Below are positions 1 to 11,395 of a stretch of 64,000 bases of DNA, in pieces. The position numbers and the translations under genes were made by a program. How positions within the stretch are numbered: the stretch's first letter is position 1; the number at the start of each line of letters is the position of its first letter. The notes under the pieces are model-generated. The model did not search any database, was not told where the DNA came from, and worked only from the letters and a program-made list of their open reading frames with translations. This DNA is from Cenococcum geophilum 1.58 (taxonomy: Eukaryota > Ascomycota > Dothideomycetes > Gloniales > Gloniaceae), in contig KV748267.1 of the NCBI GenBank assembly GCA_001692895.1, positions 124,001 to 188,000 of the forward strand, written 5' to 3'.

Positions 1-426
1 CGTGGCGTATTCTAGGGGGCTTAGAGGGGGGGGGAGTTAGAGAGAGCTATGTAAGTGTATTTACCTAAGGGTTCGTTTAGTTGCAAATTGCCTCTATTAT
101 AGAATCTGTTCAATCTATACGTATTTTAGCGTCGTCCATTTTATAATTAGTGGCGGTTACTACTATAGTTTAGTTAAATCTGTAATTAAGTTAATTGTTT
201 AATAAGCCTCTAGATAAGGCTCTATATTTGACTTTATATAATATATAATAAAATTTAGTAAGCAATTCGAGTAACCCCCTCTACTAATAGGCCTCTATCG
301 CAACTCCCTACCTTAGTGTAGTAATAAAGCCTCCTCCTTAACTAACGCCCTCTTATTAGTTAGCGTTTTTTTACACCTTCGCCAACCTCCCGTATAAGCC
401 GCAGTAGAGTTACCGCAACACCCGCA
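1..426. other. RIP-degraded sequence without recognisable gene
   Basis: No family motif or open frame of note on either strand. The first 50 bases carry G runs. The remainder is CTA/TTA-rich like the rest of the window. It could be the 5' flank of the Myb/SANT-like relic that follows. Confidence 0.4.
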
Positions 427-1437
427 ATGCCCGCGACGCCTACGACCTCCGCGACACCTATAGGGTATAAGAGGGCGGCGCGTTTAAAATAGATAAGTAA
501 GATAGAGGAGGTAATATTAGAGGGCCTTATTAAGGCCGTTAATAAAGAATATTATATAGATAGCTGTTACAAAGCTAATAACTAGAAGATTACTTTTACT
601 TATATAATTACTATTACCTAGTAGCTCCTTACTATTAGGTAAATTAAGAGCAAGTATAATAACTATAAGAGGGATTAGAAGGTATAAATAAAGCTTTATA
701 TCCTCTTTAGTTAGGGGTAGGATAAAGCTAAAGGCATACCTATTACTAGTAGGAAGTTATAAAGGCCTACTTTAAAGCCCATCCTAAAGCTATAAAGTTT
801 TATAATATACTGCCTACCTTTTTAAATCTACTATAGGAGTTATTTAAGGGAGTTCTAGTAATAGGTAGTTATATAAAGTTAATTAATAAAGCAATTAAGA
901 GCTATATAGATCTTAAGCTTCTCTTAGCGGTAGCCTTATAGGCGCTAGATTTAGTAGATAAGGAAGCTAAGGATAAGGAAGATAAGAAGGAAGTAAATAA
1001 GACCTCTAAGTTAGAGTTAGCTCGTAGCTCTATTAAAGGCTATTAATTAAGCTTACCTTTAGCTAAGCGCCCTAGTCCTTCTAGTATACCTAAATCCTCC
1101 TCCTTCTTAATACTAAGCCGACCTTTTTTACTAGCTATACAGAAGCGGACTCTTAAGTAGGCTACTAGAGAAGCTAAATCTAATATAAAGCGCTAGTAAG
1201 GAAGATAGCGAGTTATAAAGATACTAGAGGAGATAGTAGAGAAGGTAATAAGAGAGATAAGGGCTATAAAAGAGTTAATTGCCTAGAAGTCTCCTTAAGA
1301 AAAGGCCTCTATAGAATTTATCTATAAGTTTAGTTACCTAAATCCTGTAGAGTAACTAGCTATTTTATAAGCTTTTAAAACTGTAACGGGACTAGCCTAG
1401 TTATAGTAGGAATGTCTCGGTGAAATACTTAATAGAT
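427..1437 (+). pseudogene. Myb/SANT-like domain protein, RIP-degraded
   Basis: A frame opening at ATG 427 begins MPATPTTSATPIGYKRAAR. Read through its stops, it shows a Myb/SANT-like helix-turn-helix: an Ile/Glu-rich first helix, then KAVNKEYYIDSCYKAN..K, then IRQIKSKYNNYKRDWKV with the W written as TAG. This is the layout of the Myb/SANT-like DNA-binding proteins common in fungal and plant genomes, often tied to transposons. The middle keeps a helical stretch with YFKAHPKAIKFYNTLP and then a lysine/glutamate-rich linker. The tail reads NPVE.LAIL.AFKTVTGLA and dies near 1437. A one-base frameshift lies near 752. Stops are mostly TAG or TAA where W or Q is expected, so RIP is the simplest cause. 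Whether it was a host gene or belonged to a transposon is unclear; no terminal repeats were found. Confidence 0.6.
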
Positions 1438-1727
1438 AAATTCCAACGCTTTGACCAAATTCTACTAGATTAATTAAATTCTATTAAAGTCTGTTAAAGA
1501 CTGTATATATATATGCGCACGCATTAGCCACTAAGCTCCTAACTATTTAATTATATAATTCTCTTATTATTCCCTTCTCTTCTTTACGCAACGTCTTATT
1601 CTTAGCGAAAGCTATATACCCTTAGATTTAAATAGAATTTATATTTTTTTTAAATCTTCCTTAAAGTCTCTCCGCGCCCTTATATTACGTTATATTAATA
1701 CTAATACCCTTAAAATGGTAAATAAAC

Positions 1728-1959
1728 TGTTGGTCATATAGGGTGACTCACTAATAACGACTACTCGAGTAGGTTACAATGATGTTGGTTAATAAAGCTT
1801 ATTAATTGGAATGAGGAAGGGCGAGGAGCTTAAGACTCCTCGCCACGCTAGTGCCGCGGCGTCACGTGACGACCGCTTGCCTTATTCCCGATATAAACTT
1901 AAATCCGCCATATTAACCATTATGGCCCTAGTTAGGGAATAAATAACTATAATATAACA
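1728..1959 (+). repeat. candidate 5' LTR of the Gypsy element
   Basis: Begins TGTTGGTCATATAGGG and ends ATAATATAACA just before the gag frame. That is the expected place and TG...CA form for a 232-bp LTR. It is less RIP-damaged than the coding part. No partner LTR is present in the window, so the ends are inferred. Confidence 0.5.
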
Positions 1960-1960
1960 G

Positions 1961-2995
1961 TCCTTTATAGATGCCTTGGCCTAGTAATAAACTATACTAG
2001 AAGCTTATTAGTAATTAATTAAAGCAATATATAAAGAACTCTACGACGCTAAAGTACTTATATTAGAGACCCTAATAGTAATACCTATAAATAAAATTAA
2101 AATAACTATATATAAACCTAACCTATTAAATACAAACCCCAAACTAGTAACGGCAGCTTAATTTATACCTGTAATAAACCCGGTACCTATTATAAAATCT
2201 AAAAAGCTCCCTAATCCTCTAATATTTAATAGAAATTAAAATAACCTATATCTCTTTATAACTAAGCTTTGTCTTAAACTTTTAATAAACTATAACTAAT
2301 ACCCTACTAAAGCTAGTAAGATTAGCTATAAAATATCTTGTTTAAGTAAAGACGCTATATAAACTATAGACCCATTCTTCCGTAATAGCACCTTTATTAA
2401 TTTTAAAATCTTTATCTCTCTACTAAAACAAATGTATAATAACGCTAGCTATAAATATATAGCTATTACTAAACTTAAAAACCTATAATAACGGAACCAA
2501 GACTTTACTAGCTTCTTTTTAGAATTTTTAGGCCTTATTAGTAAACTAGATTAAAATAAAGCCACTAGAGTTACTGCTCTCCGCTAAGCTATTTTAGATA
2601 AAATTAGAGTATAGTTAGTAGGCAGAGAACTGCCAAAGGACTTACTTAAATTTGCTATAATATATTAACGAATTAATAAGGACCTTTAATATAATAAATA
2701 AACTCGTTCCCTAAAGCTAACTATACCTCGCATTTAAAACTCTATAAAACCGGTATATACCCTAAAGCGCGATCCGTTTTTAAGACCTAAAAGCCTTATA
2801 TATAACCCTATAGACCTTAATACCACCTAATCCTATATACCCTTAGGAACTAATAAATAAAGAATATAAGCCGTAAATAGAAAATATTTTAGATGTGGAA
2901 AAAAGGGATATATTTAAAGAGATTGCCAAACTTACCCTTTTAAAAAGGTCCGCCGTAGCTCCTTTTAGTCCTTAAGTTGTACTTGTTCTATAAAT
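1961..2995 (+). pseudogene. Gypsy gag with CCHC zinc knuckle
   Basis: Capsid/nucleocapsid protein of the Gypsy element. The N-terminal part is helical. The central capsid part includes a recognisable retrotransposon-gag stretch at about 2380-2600, with motifs such as FTSFFLEFLGL and VGRELPKDLLKFA. The C-terminal zinc knuckle lies at 2881-2930 and reads YFRCGKKGYI.RDC. The family pattern is CX2CX4HX4C; here the first Cys and the His both read Tyr and a Gln reads stop, all three changes expected from RIP. More than a dozen stops are scattered through the frame. Confidence 0.8.
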
Positions 2996-3099
2996 TATAC
3001 TTAGTTACTATAAAGTATCTTACCTTTAGTTAATTTAGAAAACAAATTATCCTAGGGCTAAGTTACGCCTTAGGATAAGAAGTGGAAGAGTATAAGTAT

Positions 3100-4335
3100 C
3101 TAGGCTCTTTTAGCGCTAATATATAATATAACTCCCTTAATATATTTAGCGAAATTTAAATACTTAAAAAATAGAAGAAAGTATAAATCCTTATAGATAG
3201 CGGAGCCACTAATATAGGCTTTATTAATATAAACTACGCGAAAACTTAACGCTTAAATTTAAAGAAACTTAATAAGCCCTAAGGCCTACGAGGCTTTAAT
3301 AGTAAGCCTTTAATATATAGTAAACTAACGTACTACGCTCTTGTAAAGATATAGATAGGTAAACACCTTAAATACGTTTCCTTATTTATAATACCCTTAA
3401 AGCATTATAAAGTAATACTTAGATATAAATAGCTAAAATAATATACCCCTTTAATTAGCTAGGTTAAAGAAATACTAAAATTCCGTATAATCTACTACTA
3501 AAGTTATTACTTAAAATACTACTTGCCCTATAAACATATATATAACTATTTAAATTTAATATAATATAAATTGCCCTTGCTATAAACCTTAAACTAATAT
3601 AATAAAGTTATAACTACTAATCGCGGTAAAGAATGCAAAGGTAATATATTAAAACCCCTTAAAATTTATATAGTATAAGCCGTACCCTTTTATTTGTTAG
3701 TAAGAAAACAAGACTATAAGAAGATATTAAAAAGGCGTTAGAACTAAAGTAATATATTAACCCCCAACCTCTTATACCTAAAGAATATTATAATTTAATT
3801 AATATATTTAAGAAATAATTCGCAAACTAACTACCCCCATATTAAGACGAGCATGATTTTAAGATAGAACTTAAACCTAGTATAATGCTAAAGTTTAGCC
3901 CGTTATACGGTATGTTATAAGAAGAGCTACTTATAATATAATAATACCTTAAAAAGCACCTAGAGAAAGGATTTATTCGCCCTAGTTAATTACTATTTAC
4001 CTTATTTATACTATTTATTAAAAAACCTAAAGGAGGCTTAAGGTTCTGTGTTAATTATTAAGCCCTAAATGCAATTATGATTTAAAACCGATATTTAATT
4101 TCTCTACTTTAAGAAATACTTAACTGCTTAGTAAAAGTATAATACTTTATAAAGCTTAATATAGTCGCTACCTTTAATTAAATCCGTGTTTGCGAAGGAG
4201 ATAAAAAGTATACGGCCTTCTGTATATAATAGGGACTTTTTAAATACCTAGTAATGCCGTTTAGTATAAAAAACAGTCCTAGTACGTTTTAGTAATACGT
4301 TAATAATACACTTCGCGAATTCCTTAATGTATTTG
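3100..4335 (+). pseudogene. Gypsy pol, 5' half: aspartic protease and RT palm
   Basis: The protease active site is at about 3180-3240 and reads LIDSGATNIGFIN, with the catalytic DSG intact. RT starts near 3825 (LPPY.DEHDFKIEL) and continues through KGFIRPS, FIKKPKGGLRFCVNY.ALN, a degraded 'I..NRYLI' and VMPFSIKNSPSTFQ, the usual Ty3 RT motifs 1 to 5. The frame stops dead at 4335, where Copia begins, and resumes at 11961 with the catalytic loop. Stops again fall at Gln/Trp positions. The half was coherent before the insertion, so Copia landed in what was probably an intact or lightly mutated gene. Confidence 0.88.
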
Positions 4336-4554
4336 TGTTTGTACCAACTTAATAGTACAAGTGAGTTATATCCCGGGGCACGAAATACGTATAGTATTGT
4401 ATGCTCTTTAGGATGGTGGTAACTGTCGATTCTATTAAGGTAGACTACGTAGTCTATATACTGACGTGCCTCCCCCCTAATTAGTTAGTATGTAGGTGGT
4501 TAGTGCACCGAACGCGTAAATACGCGTTTATACACCAGATGCTATAATCATACA
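4336..4554 (-). repeat. Copia 1 LTR, uninterrupted copy
   Basis: 219 bp and collinear with 10145-10275 plus 11868-11955. It contains the intact target site ATACTGACG (about 4460-4468) into which the MULE inserted in the other LTR. Differences between the two LTRs are mainly C/T and G/A, as RIP produces. Confidence 0.92.
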
Positions 4555-4799
4555 CTAGCGGTACTTAAAAAATAAAACCACTTATATATAGCCTCCGTAA
4601 TTACCTCAATAGAACTATAAAACACATAAGGAAATACATAGGAAAATCCCTTCTAAGGTGCCTTCTGGACTGCCTTCCAAACGGTGCTCCGAGCTAGTCG
4701 TAAGTCCTACTTACGACCTATAAAATAAACCGTACGGCCTTCTGACGGCCGTGAATGAACCGTAAGTACTCCGTTAGTCTCGTTCCACCCATTCTATAA

Positions 4800-7700
4800 C
4801 CTTTAGGTTAAGCTTATTTATATTAATTAGGGTTTTAAGAGCTTGGCACGGCTTTGCCTTAGTTATAGCGTCCGCTAGGTTATCTCCGCTACTGATCCAT
4901 TTGACCTCTATAATCTCACGTCGTTCATAGGCCTAACGTAAGCACATTAGGTCGACCATAAGCCTCTTCTCTTATATCGTACCTAGTTTAACTATGCAGT
5001 CGTAAAGGGACTTTAAATCGGTGCATAGAACTAGGGGTAATTGCTCCAGTTATAGGATCTTCTAGATTGTTAACTTAATTACGGCTCCTATATTAAAGCC
5101 ATGGGCTAGTGCGTATAGTTCAGAAGCCAGTATACTACGGGTTACTTGCTTGCACTTAATTAAGGACCAGTACAGTATATTTACGTCTTAATTATGGTCC
5201 GTAAGTATAATCACAAAGCCGATTTGTGATAATAGGTCCCTATTATTGGTAAAGGAGGCGTCCGTAAATACTATTACGCTAAGGGAATTTAGGTCTAGTG
5301 GTACAAAAGTAAGTCCTCTTATTGCGTTATCGATTTGCTATTAAATGCGCTTATTAAGCTACTTAATATTTTCTTCTTACGGATCTACTGCCTGGGCCGT
5401 AAAGGACAAGTCATAGGCAGATTCGGGTTGGTAGACTGTGGCTATATAGGCGCCTCTTGCACGCTATGCAGCGTATTAGTCCTTTATATTTATAGTCTTA
5501 CGGGTCTCTCCGCGGGAACTAGTGAGGTCCATAGGCTTTGCTATAACGGGCTTTAGGTTTTAAGCTTGGCGTTCCTAAGTTAGCTAGATTAAATTGCCCT
5601 TTTATATAATTAAGCCTCCGTTAAACTTGATCGGAGTCTACTTAGTTAACTACTCTTGCGGCTTTGCTAGGAACTTGGCTTCTTAGAGTTCGGTTTCTTC
5701 AACGTCTATAAAAGTCTTATCCGCTAAAAAGAGAGTATTATCTGTTTAGAGTCCAACAATACTAAGGCCGTTTAATAGGGTGTATAGGAGGCAGGGGTTA
5801 TAGGTTAACTGCTCCATCCTAAGTTTACGGACGTAGTGATAGTAGTACGTCTTAAACTAATGGTTTCCAGCTTCTGGTACTCCGTAAAGTAGTTTTATAA
5901 CCCGTAAAATTGTTCCTAGTTATAAATTAAGCTCGAGCGGTGGTCGTATAAAGATGTCCCTACTTAGGTAGATATTGGACTGCACGTAGGCTTGTAATAT
6001 ATCCCGTAAGTAGAGGGCTACGGGTCTAGTTTACTATAGTCTAGGCGTAAGTGCAAGTATAATCCATTAGCTAACCCGTTAAATTGTAGGTGATTGCGTA
6101 AGGACTAAGCCCTTTCCCTAGTCGTTATAAGCTTATATAACGAGCCTTAATTTCTTAAAGGCTTTATCAGTACCAGGGTGCTTAATTTTATTAATAAAGC
6201 GTAAGTTAAAAATACGGACGCCTTACGGAACGTCTTTCTCCATTATAACCGCAAAGACGCCCTTTTTAAGTAGTCCGTTAATCTCTTTACGTCGTGAGTC
6301 CGTAAAAGGGGTTTCCTATACTAGAACTAATATATCCGTAGGCGGAGATTGCCTTACGGATGTGCCTGCGGAGGTTAGGTAGTTCTCCATTACGGGGTGC
6401 TTTTAGGGGCATCCTCGGCCATGCTTTATAGCAGGTTTAGTAGGTTTAGTAGGTTTACAGGGGACTTCTAGGGTAGGTAAGAGTGCTTCCAGTTTATCTG
6501 GTTCGGCGGGTACTTCTAGTTTATTTAGTTCGACGTTATAGGTATATTTAGACCAAAAATAGGGTTTTACGGACGTGCTTCTAAAGCTAGTCGGTCCGCT
6601 AGGAAGTTATACACAGCATGTTTCGTCTTCTACAGCCAGTAAACAATAAGGTCTAGTCCAGTTGCCGCTTTTACGCCATACAAGGACTTTAGAATTAAGC
6701 GGGAGGTCATAGACTAAGGTTATATTAGGTCCGTTGCGGTAATACAGGGCGCTATTAACAGCTTATTTGGCCCGTAATTTGACTATTTCGGCTATTACCT
6801 TCCGTATTACCGCTGCTCGTTCCGTAATAGACGGGGCAGGAGGGCCTAGGTTACTTATCCTTAGATAGGCTCCGTAAACCAAGAGGGTAAGTACCAGTCC
6901 GTCAGGGCCAGCGGTGTCATTAACGGCTTTTACGGCCATCTATAAAGCCAGTTCCTTTTAGATATCCTTACACTCGTCCGTAATAATCTAGTAGGCTCTC
7001 TATAAAGCTAGGTAAGCTTATTTAATAAGCCCAACGGACTAGTACGCCTCAACTGGAACGGCTTTTATTAAAATAGCTATGGCCATAGCATACTATTGGA
7101 ATTCCTTACTAATAAAGTTCCTACTAGCGTCGTGGGTAATATACTTAGAAGGTCTAAGGTATATATCAATCCAGCAGGTCCGTAAAATATCCTAAGTATA
7201 TTTTATAGATATATTTTACAACTAACGGGCGGCTTAATAGTGGGTTGCCTCGTCAATTATATATAATACTAGACTGCCGTTAATATACATAATGTCCACG
7301 TATACTAAGTGGTTAAAGTTAAGGTCCTTGTAAAGGGTGAACTTAAATCGGCCTAGGGAACGTCCGTATTTCTAGCAAAAAGAGCAGTATTTGGTTAGGT
7401 AGTTGATTGCCTTCCTATTAACATCGTTATGTCTAGAGCGTTTAAGGACTCTATATAGCTTTTTAGCTAACGGGTAGCTGAAGCGGCGGTATAGGCGGTG
7501 GATCTTAGTACTGGTAAGGTAGCACGGGTTATAGTTAAAAGATTCTTAAATATAGGTCCGTAAAGTCTCTCCCCATATAAGGAACGGGTGTCCAAATCGT
7601 CGTACAATTAGTAGGGTAGCATGCTTACTTCCTGGGGCAGTTATAAGGCCAATTAAGATGTCCGTAACGTTGTTATAGTAAACCTATAACCTATCTATAT

Positions 7701-8150
7701 CCGCAAGGCAGAGTAGGAAAGGGGTATCCGCTTTTACTATATAGAAGTTAACTAGGCTAATTAGAGTCTTAACTTTAACTAATCTAATTAATGCGGTTGA
7801 GCTAATGCCGAATTAGACGTTTACGGCCCCAGTTTACATAGTATTAATATCCGTATTGTCATTTATAGTGGTCTTATATATAAGGTATTGTCCATAACCT
7901 ACAGTAGACTTCTTAGAGGCACCTATATTAATTATAACGCTATAGAATTCTTTAGGGGTATAGCGTTCTATGGTGATATATGCAAATAGGTCCTATTTGC
8001 GGTCTGTAACATCTATAATAGGTCCAACGGGTGTACTTATAGGCTGGTTTTTGGGTGCAATTAAGTGTATAAAGGAGCGGTCGGCTAATACGGTCGTAAT
8101 ATTAAAGGCTTAGTCGTCCATAAAAGGTCTAAAAGTGGTTAGGAACGTCT
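4800..8150 (-). pseudogene. Copia 1 pol: protease, integrase, RT, RNase H
   Basis: Read leftward. The protease site lies at about 7915-7950 (FYSVIINIGASKKSTVGYG, with DTGAS now NIGAS). The integrase zinc region at about 7390-7500 reads HRLYRRFSYPLAKKLYR...CSFCQKYGRS. The integrase core follows down to about 6900 (YVDIMYINGSLVLYIIDEAT, ITHDASRNF, VPVEAYQSVGLIKQAYLAL). A linker reads WRKSGNWTRPYCLL. RT lies at about 5600-6100 (AYVQSN.YLSRDIFI, KLLYGVPEAGNH), with a catalytic box GL.TDNTLFL in place of the more usual YVDD, as in other fungal Copia copies. RNase H is at about 4840-5250, with SILASELYALAHGFN and EVKWISSGDNLADAIT. Stops are at Q/W positions. Confidence 0.88.
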
Positions 8151-8299
8151 CTAAGGTCTTCTATTCCTAAGTATTTAAGTTAAAGTTAATTATAAGGGCT
8201 TCTATTAACTCGTTAAGAGACTCCTCCGCTTTCTCTCCTTTGTAGTCTAAGATAAACTAGTTAATCCGATTGTCAAATCTCTTCTTAGACTTATTACGT

Positions 8300-9720
8300 T
8301 CTTCCTAGATATATCTTATAGACTAACATCCTTCCTTACCGCACATAAAGCACTTCTGGCTAGTTCGTTTATAGGGGTATACTTTTGTACGGGAGTTGCT
8401 GCGGGGGTTATGGGTAGGACTTAGTTGGTATGGGTACTGCCGGCGGTAGCGGCGGTCCGTAAAGTAGGCGTCTAAGTCAGTTTGCGGGTTTTGTAGGTCC
8501 GTAATAAAGGCTTAGGTACTGTCTAGCGGGTTTAAGACTTTGTATGTTATAATAGAGGACCGTAAGTCGTTAATAAGGCCAGTTAAGGTGTCTGTAGGCT
8601 TATAACAGGCGTACTTACAGGGCTCCATTTCCTGGCAAGCCGTAATAAGTTTGTTATACAGGAAGTCGTCTATTCGAAGCTTAACATTAAGGCCATACTA
8701 TAGGTGTCGAAGGTCTTTAATAAGAATTTACAGGCACTCTGTGGTCGACTTTTTGGTATTCTTATCGATTACGGTCCGTAACTTAATCGCATTCCATTGG
8801 GTAAGGATATTACGCTTATATTCCGGCCCTTTAAAGTAGTTACGTGTAGCTTTATATAGCTTATTAAAGGGAACACCAAGGGGGTTACTCTTAAGGTTGG
8901 TGTAGTAGTGGTTAAGGGCTAGGCCGCGCAGCATAGTAGAATAGGCTTGGCTAAATTTTTATTTAGGAATATCAGCCTTCTAACAGAGGTCCGTAAAGAT
9001 AGTGAGTTTAAAGTTAAAGTTATTGTTTTCACCGCTATACTTGGATTCGTCGGTATAGAGCTTAGCTAAGTTGGCTAGCTCCTTACCGTAGGTCTTTACT
9101 TAAGTAGGTTGCGGATCTATAACTTAGGTAGGTTATAGATCTATAGCTTAGGCAACGGGAGGGTTTTAGTCCGTATTTTGGTTTACGGGGGTATTACGGT
9201 CCGTAACTTAAGTACTAGGTGTGCTTTGGCCCGTAAGATTAATTCTAAAATCGCTTAGGTTTATAGAACGAATTTAGTTAAGTAGGTTAGGTATAAGGCT
9301 AGCGATGCTATTAAGTTTAGGAGAAGCAAAGAGTTTATTAGTGGCTTTAACCTAGTCTAGGATTTCCTCTTTAGTCCATTCTATTTGGTCCTCCTCCTAT
9401 ATTATATTATATAAGGACCGTATAACAGTAACTCGTTTATCCTTTTTAACCTATACACCTTAGTAACGTAAAAGGGTTTATAGGTTACGGATAGTAGTAG
9501 GGTTATAGGCCTTAAGAATAGCTTCCGTAAAGTCCGCAAAGTCTTCCTTATATTGCTCCCATAGGTCGTTATTTAGAAGCTTATAGTATCCGTATTTAAG
9601 GATTTTAAAATTAATATAGTCGTTGACGCCGTCTATAGACGTGAGGTCAACTCCCTAACTCCACTTCTTTTGACCTTCACTAATTTGCTTAGTTATATCT
9701 GCTATATTATGTAGCATAGT
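8300..9720 (-). pseudogene. Copia 1 gag with zinc knuckle
   Basis: Nucleocapsid protein of the Copia element, 5' of pol in the same strand. The longest surviving open piece is 8728-8934, 68 codons beginning MLRGLALNHYYTNLK, a fragment of the true gag frame and not a shadow. The zinc knuckle at about 8325-8375 reads CFMCGKEGC followed by a mutated tail. Upstream, on the right, are TINLLN-like and acidic/serine-rich stretches separated by stops. Fungal Copia gags usually have this UBN2/gag-like helical part followed by one CCHC knuckle. Confidence 0.75.
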
Positions 9721-10664
9721 ATGTCTATATAAGCTATAGTAGGTAGTAGTAGCTTATAGCGGGTGGAGGAGGTTTTATAACGGTCCGTAAAATTAATTAG
9801 CGGGTCCGTAATAGTTTAAGAGGTCTTATAGTGGTCCGTAAAGGCGATTAATGGGTCTATAACGGTTCGTAGAAGGGTAAGGGGTTTCCGTAAGGTCTGA
9901 AGAGGTTTAAGGTTTAAGGGGGTTAAGGATAGGGGGTTCCGTAAAGGTCTATATTCGTGTTTATAAACTTCCGGTAAACCGTATTAAGACTTAAATAAGT
10001 ATATAGAGTTAGTAATAGGTCCGTAATCCCCAACTTCCAACCTTCTAGCAGGTTATACTAGGAGTCTAAACGGGTGGTTGCTGTCGTGTATCGCTCGGTA
10101 GGAGGTGTTAAGTAATTGCTGATCTGTGCGCGCTTACTAATCAGTGTTTATACCAACTTAATGGTATAAGTAAGTTATATCCCGGGGCACGAAATACGTA
10201 TAGTATCGTATGCTCTTTGGGATGGTAGTGACTGTCGATTCTATTGAGGTAGACTACGTGGTCTATATACTGACGTTACCTCAGAAGCTCAGACCAAGAA
10301 ATCGATTGCGGATATAGGAATATCCGCACCGTCCGCTAAGCTGATTTAGGACGGTAATCGTTTTCTTAGTCTGAGGGACTTTGGCGAGATTTAGGAAAAC
10401 CTAAACACCGTTTATATGAGAAGACCTCATTAACTTTGACGAAATTGATCTACCCTCCCACAATACCTATCAACATAAAAATTACACCAAATTATAGAGA
10501 AAAGCCTACTCTATAAGTTATGAGATCTTTAGCTCCTTATACGCGCGCGACGTTAAGAGAATTCGTCGTCGTAGAGGCCCCAATTCTACCTCTGCACCGC
10601 CGAGCCGCTTAGTAAACACCAACGCTGAACGCTTACGCTCACGCCCACGCCGCCAGCCCTCTGC

Positions 10665-11100
10665 GTAGAGCTGTGGAGCTTTGCGAGAGCTCTGCGGAAC
10701 GAAGCTCAGGGGGAGACCGCACGGAGCTCTGCACGGAGCTCTACCAAAGCTCTGCAAAAGCTTTGCACGAAGCTCTGCACGAAGCTCCGCTCGAAGCTCC
10801 GCACAAAGCTCTGCTCGAAGCTCTGCTCGAAGCTCTGCTCGAAGCTCTGCTCAAAGCTCGAAGCCTCTGCACGAAGCTCTGCATGGAGCTCTGCACGAAG
10901 CTCTGCATTAAGTTCTGCACGAAGCTCTACTAAGGCTCTGCACGAAGCCTCTGCAAAAGCTCTGCAAAAGCTCTGCACGAAGCTCTGCACGAAGCTCTGC
11001 ACGAAGCTCTGCACGAAGCTCTGCACGAAGCTCTGCACGAAGCTCTGCACGAAGCTCTGCACGAAGCTCTGCTCGAAGCTCTGCTCGAAGCCCTATATAG
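10665..11100. repeat. 12-bp minisatellite, block 1
   Basis: Tandem copies of GAAGCTCTGCAC. It is nearly perfect over 10976-11072 and degenerate on both sides (CTCGAAGCTCTG, AAAGCTCTGCAA). The unit length is a multiple of three and lacks stops, so all frames give long Ala/Leu/His/Glu- or Gln/Ser/Phe-rich open frames that should not be taken for genes. Confidence 0.95.
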
Positions 11101-11250
11101 AGCTCCAAAGCTCTACTAACACGCAGCACTAATATACTAGGAAGGTTCTACAATTGAGCGTTACGAACGCCCGTCTCTACAAACGTCTCTGCAATCGATC
11201 GCCCGTACGAACGTCTGCACGTCTGCACATCTACACGTCTGCACGCCTGC

Positions 11251-11395
11251 ACGTGGCTCTGCACGAGGCTCTGCACGAAGCTCTGCACGAAGCTCTGCAT
11301 AAAGCTCTGCACAAAGCTCTACTAGGATCTGCACGAAGCTCTACTAAGGCTTTACACGAGGCTCTGCACGAGGCTCTGCCCAAAGCTTACCCCTA
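11251..11395. repeat. 12-bp minisatellite, block 2
   Basis: The same GAAGCTCTGCAC family, about ten degenerate units. It is preceded at 11190-11250 by a related run of CGTCTGCA/CACGTCTGCA. It is separated from block 1 by about 150 bases of non-repetitive MULE sequence. Confidence 0.9.

Noticed and set aside
5335..5556. 73-codon plus-strand frame
   Set aside because: Lies antisense to the Copia 1 RT/RNase H region; a shadow.
8651..8839. 62-codon plus-strand frame
   Set aside because: Antisense to the Copia 1 gag piece at 8728-8934, which has the family features.
10976..11072. CRISPR-like array
   Set aside because: Units are contiguous 12-mers with no spacers; eukaryotic context.
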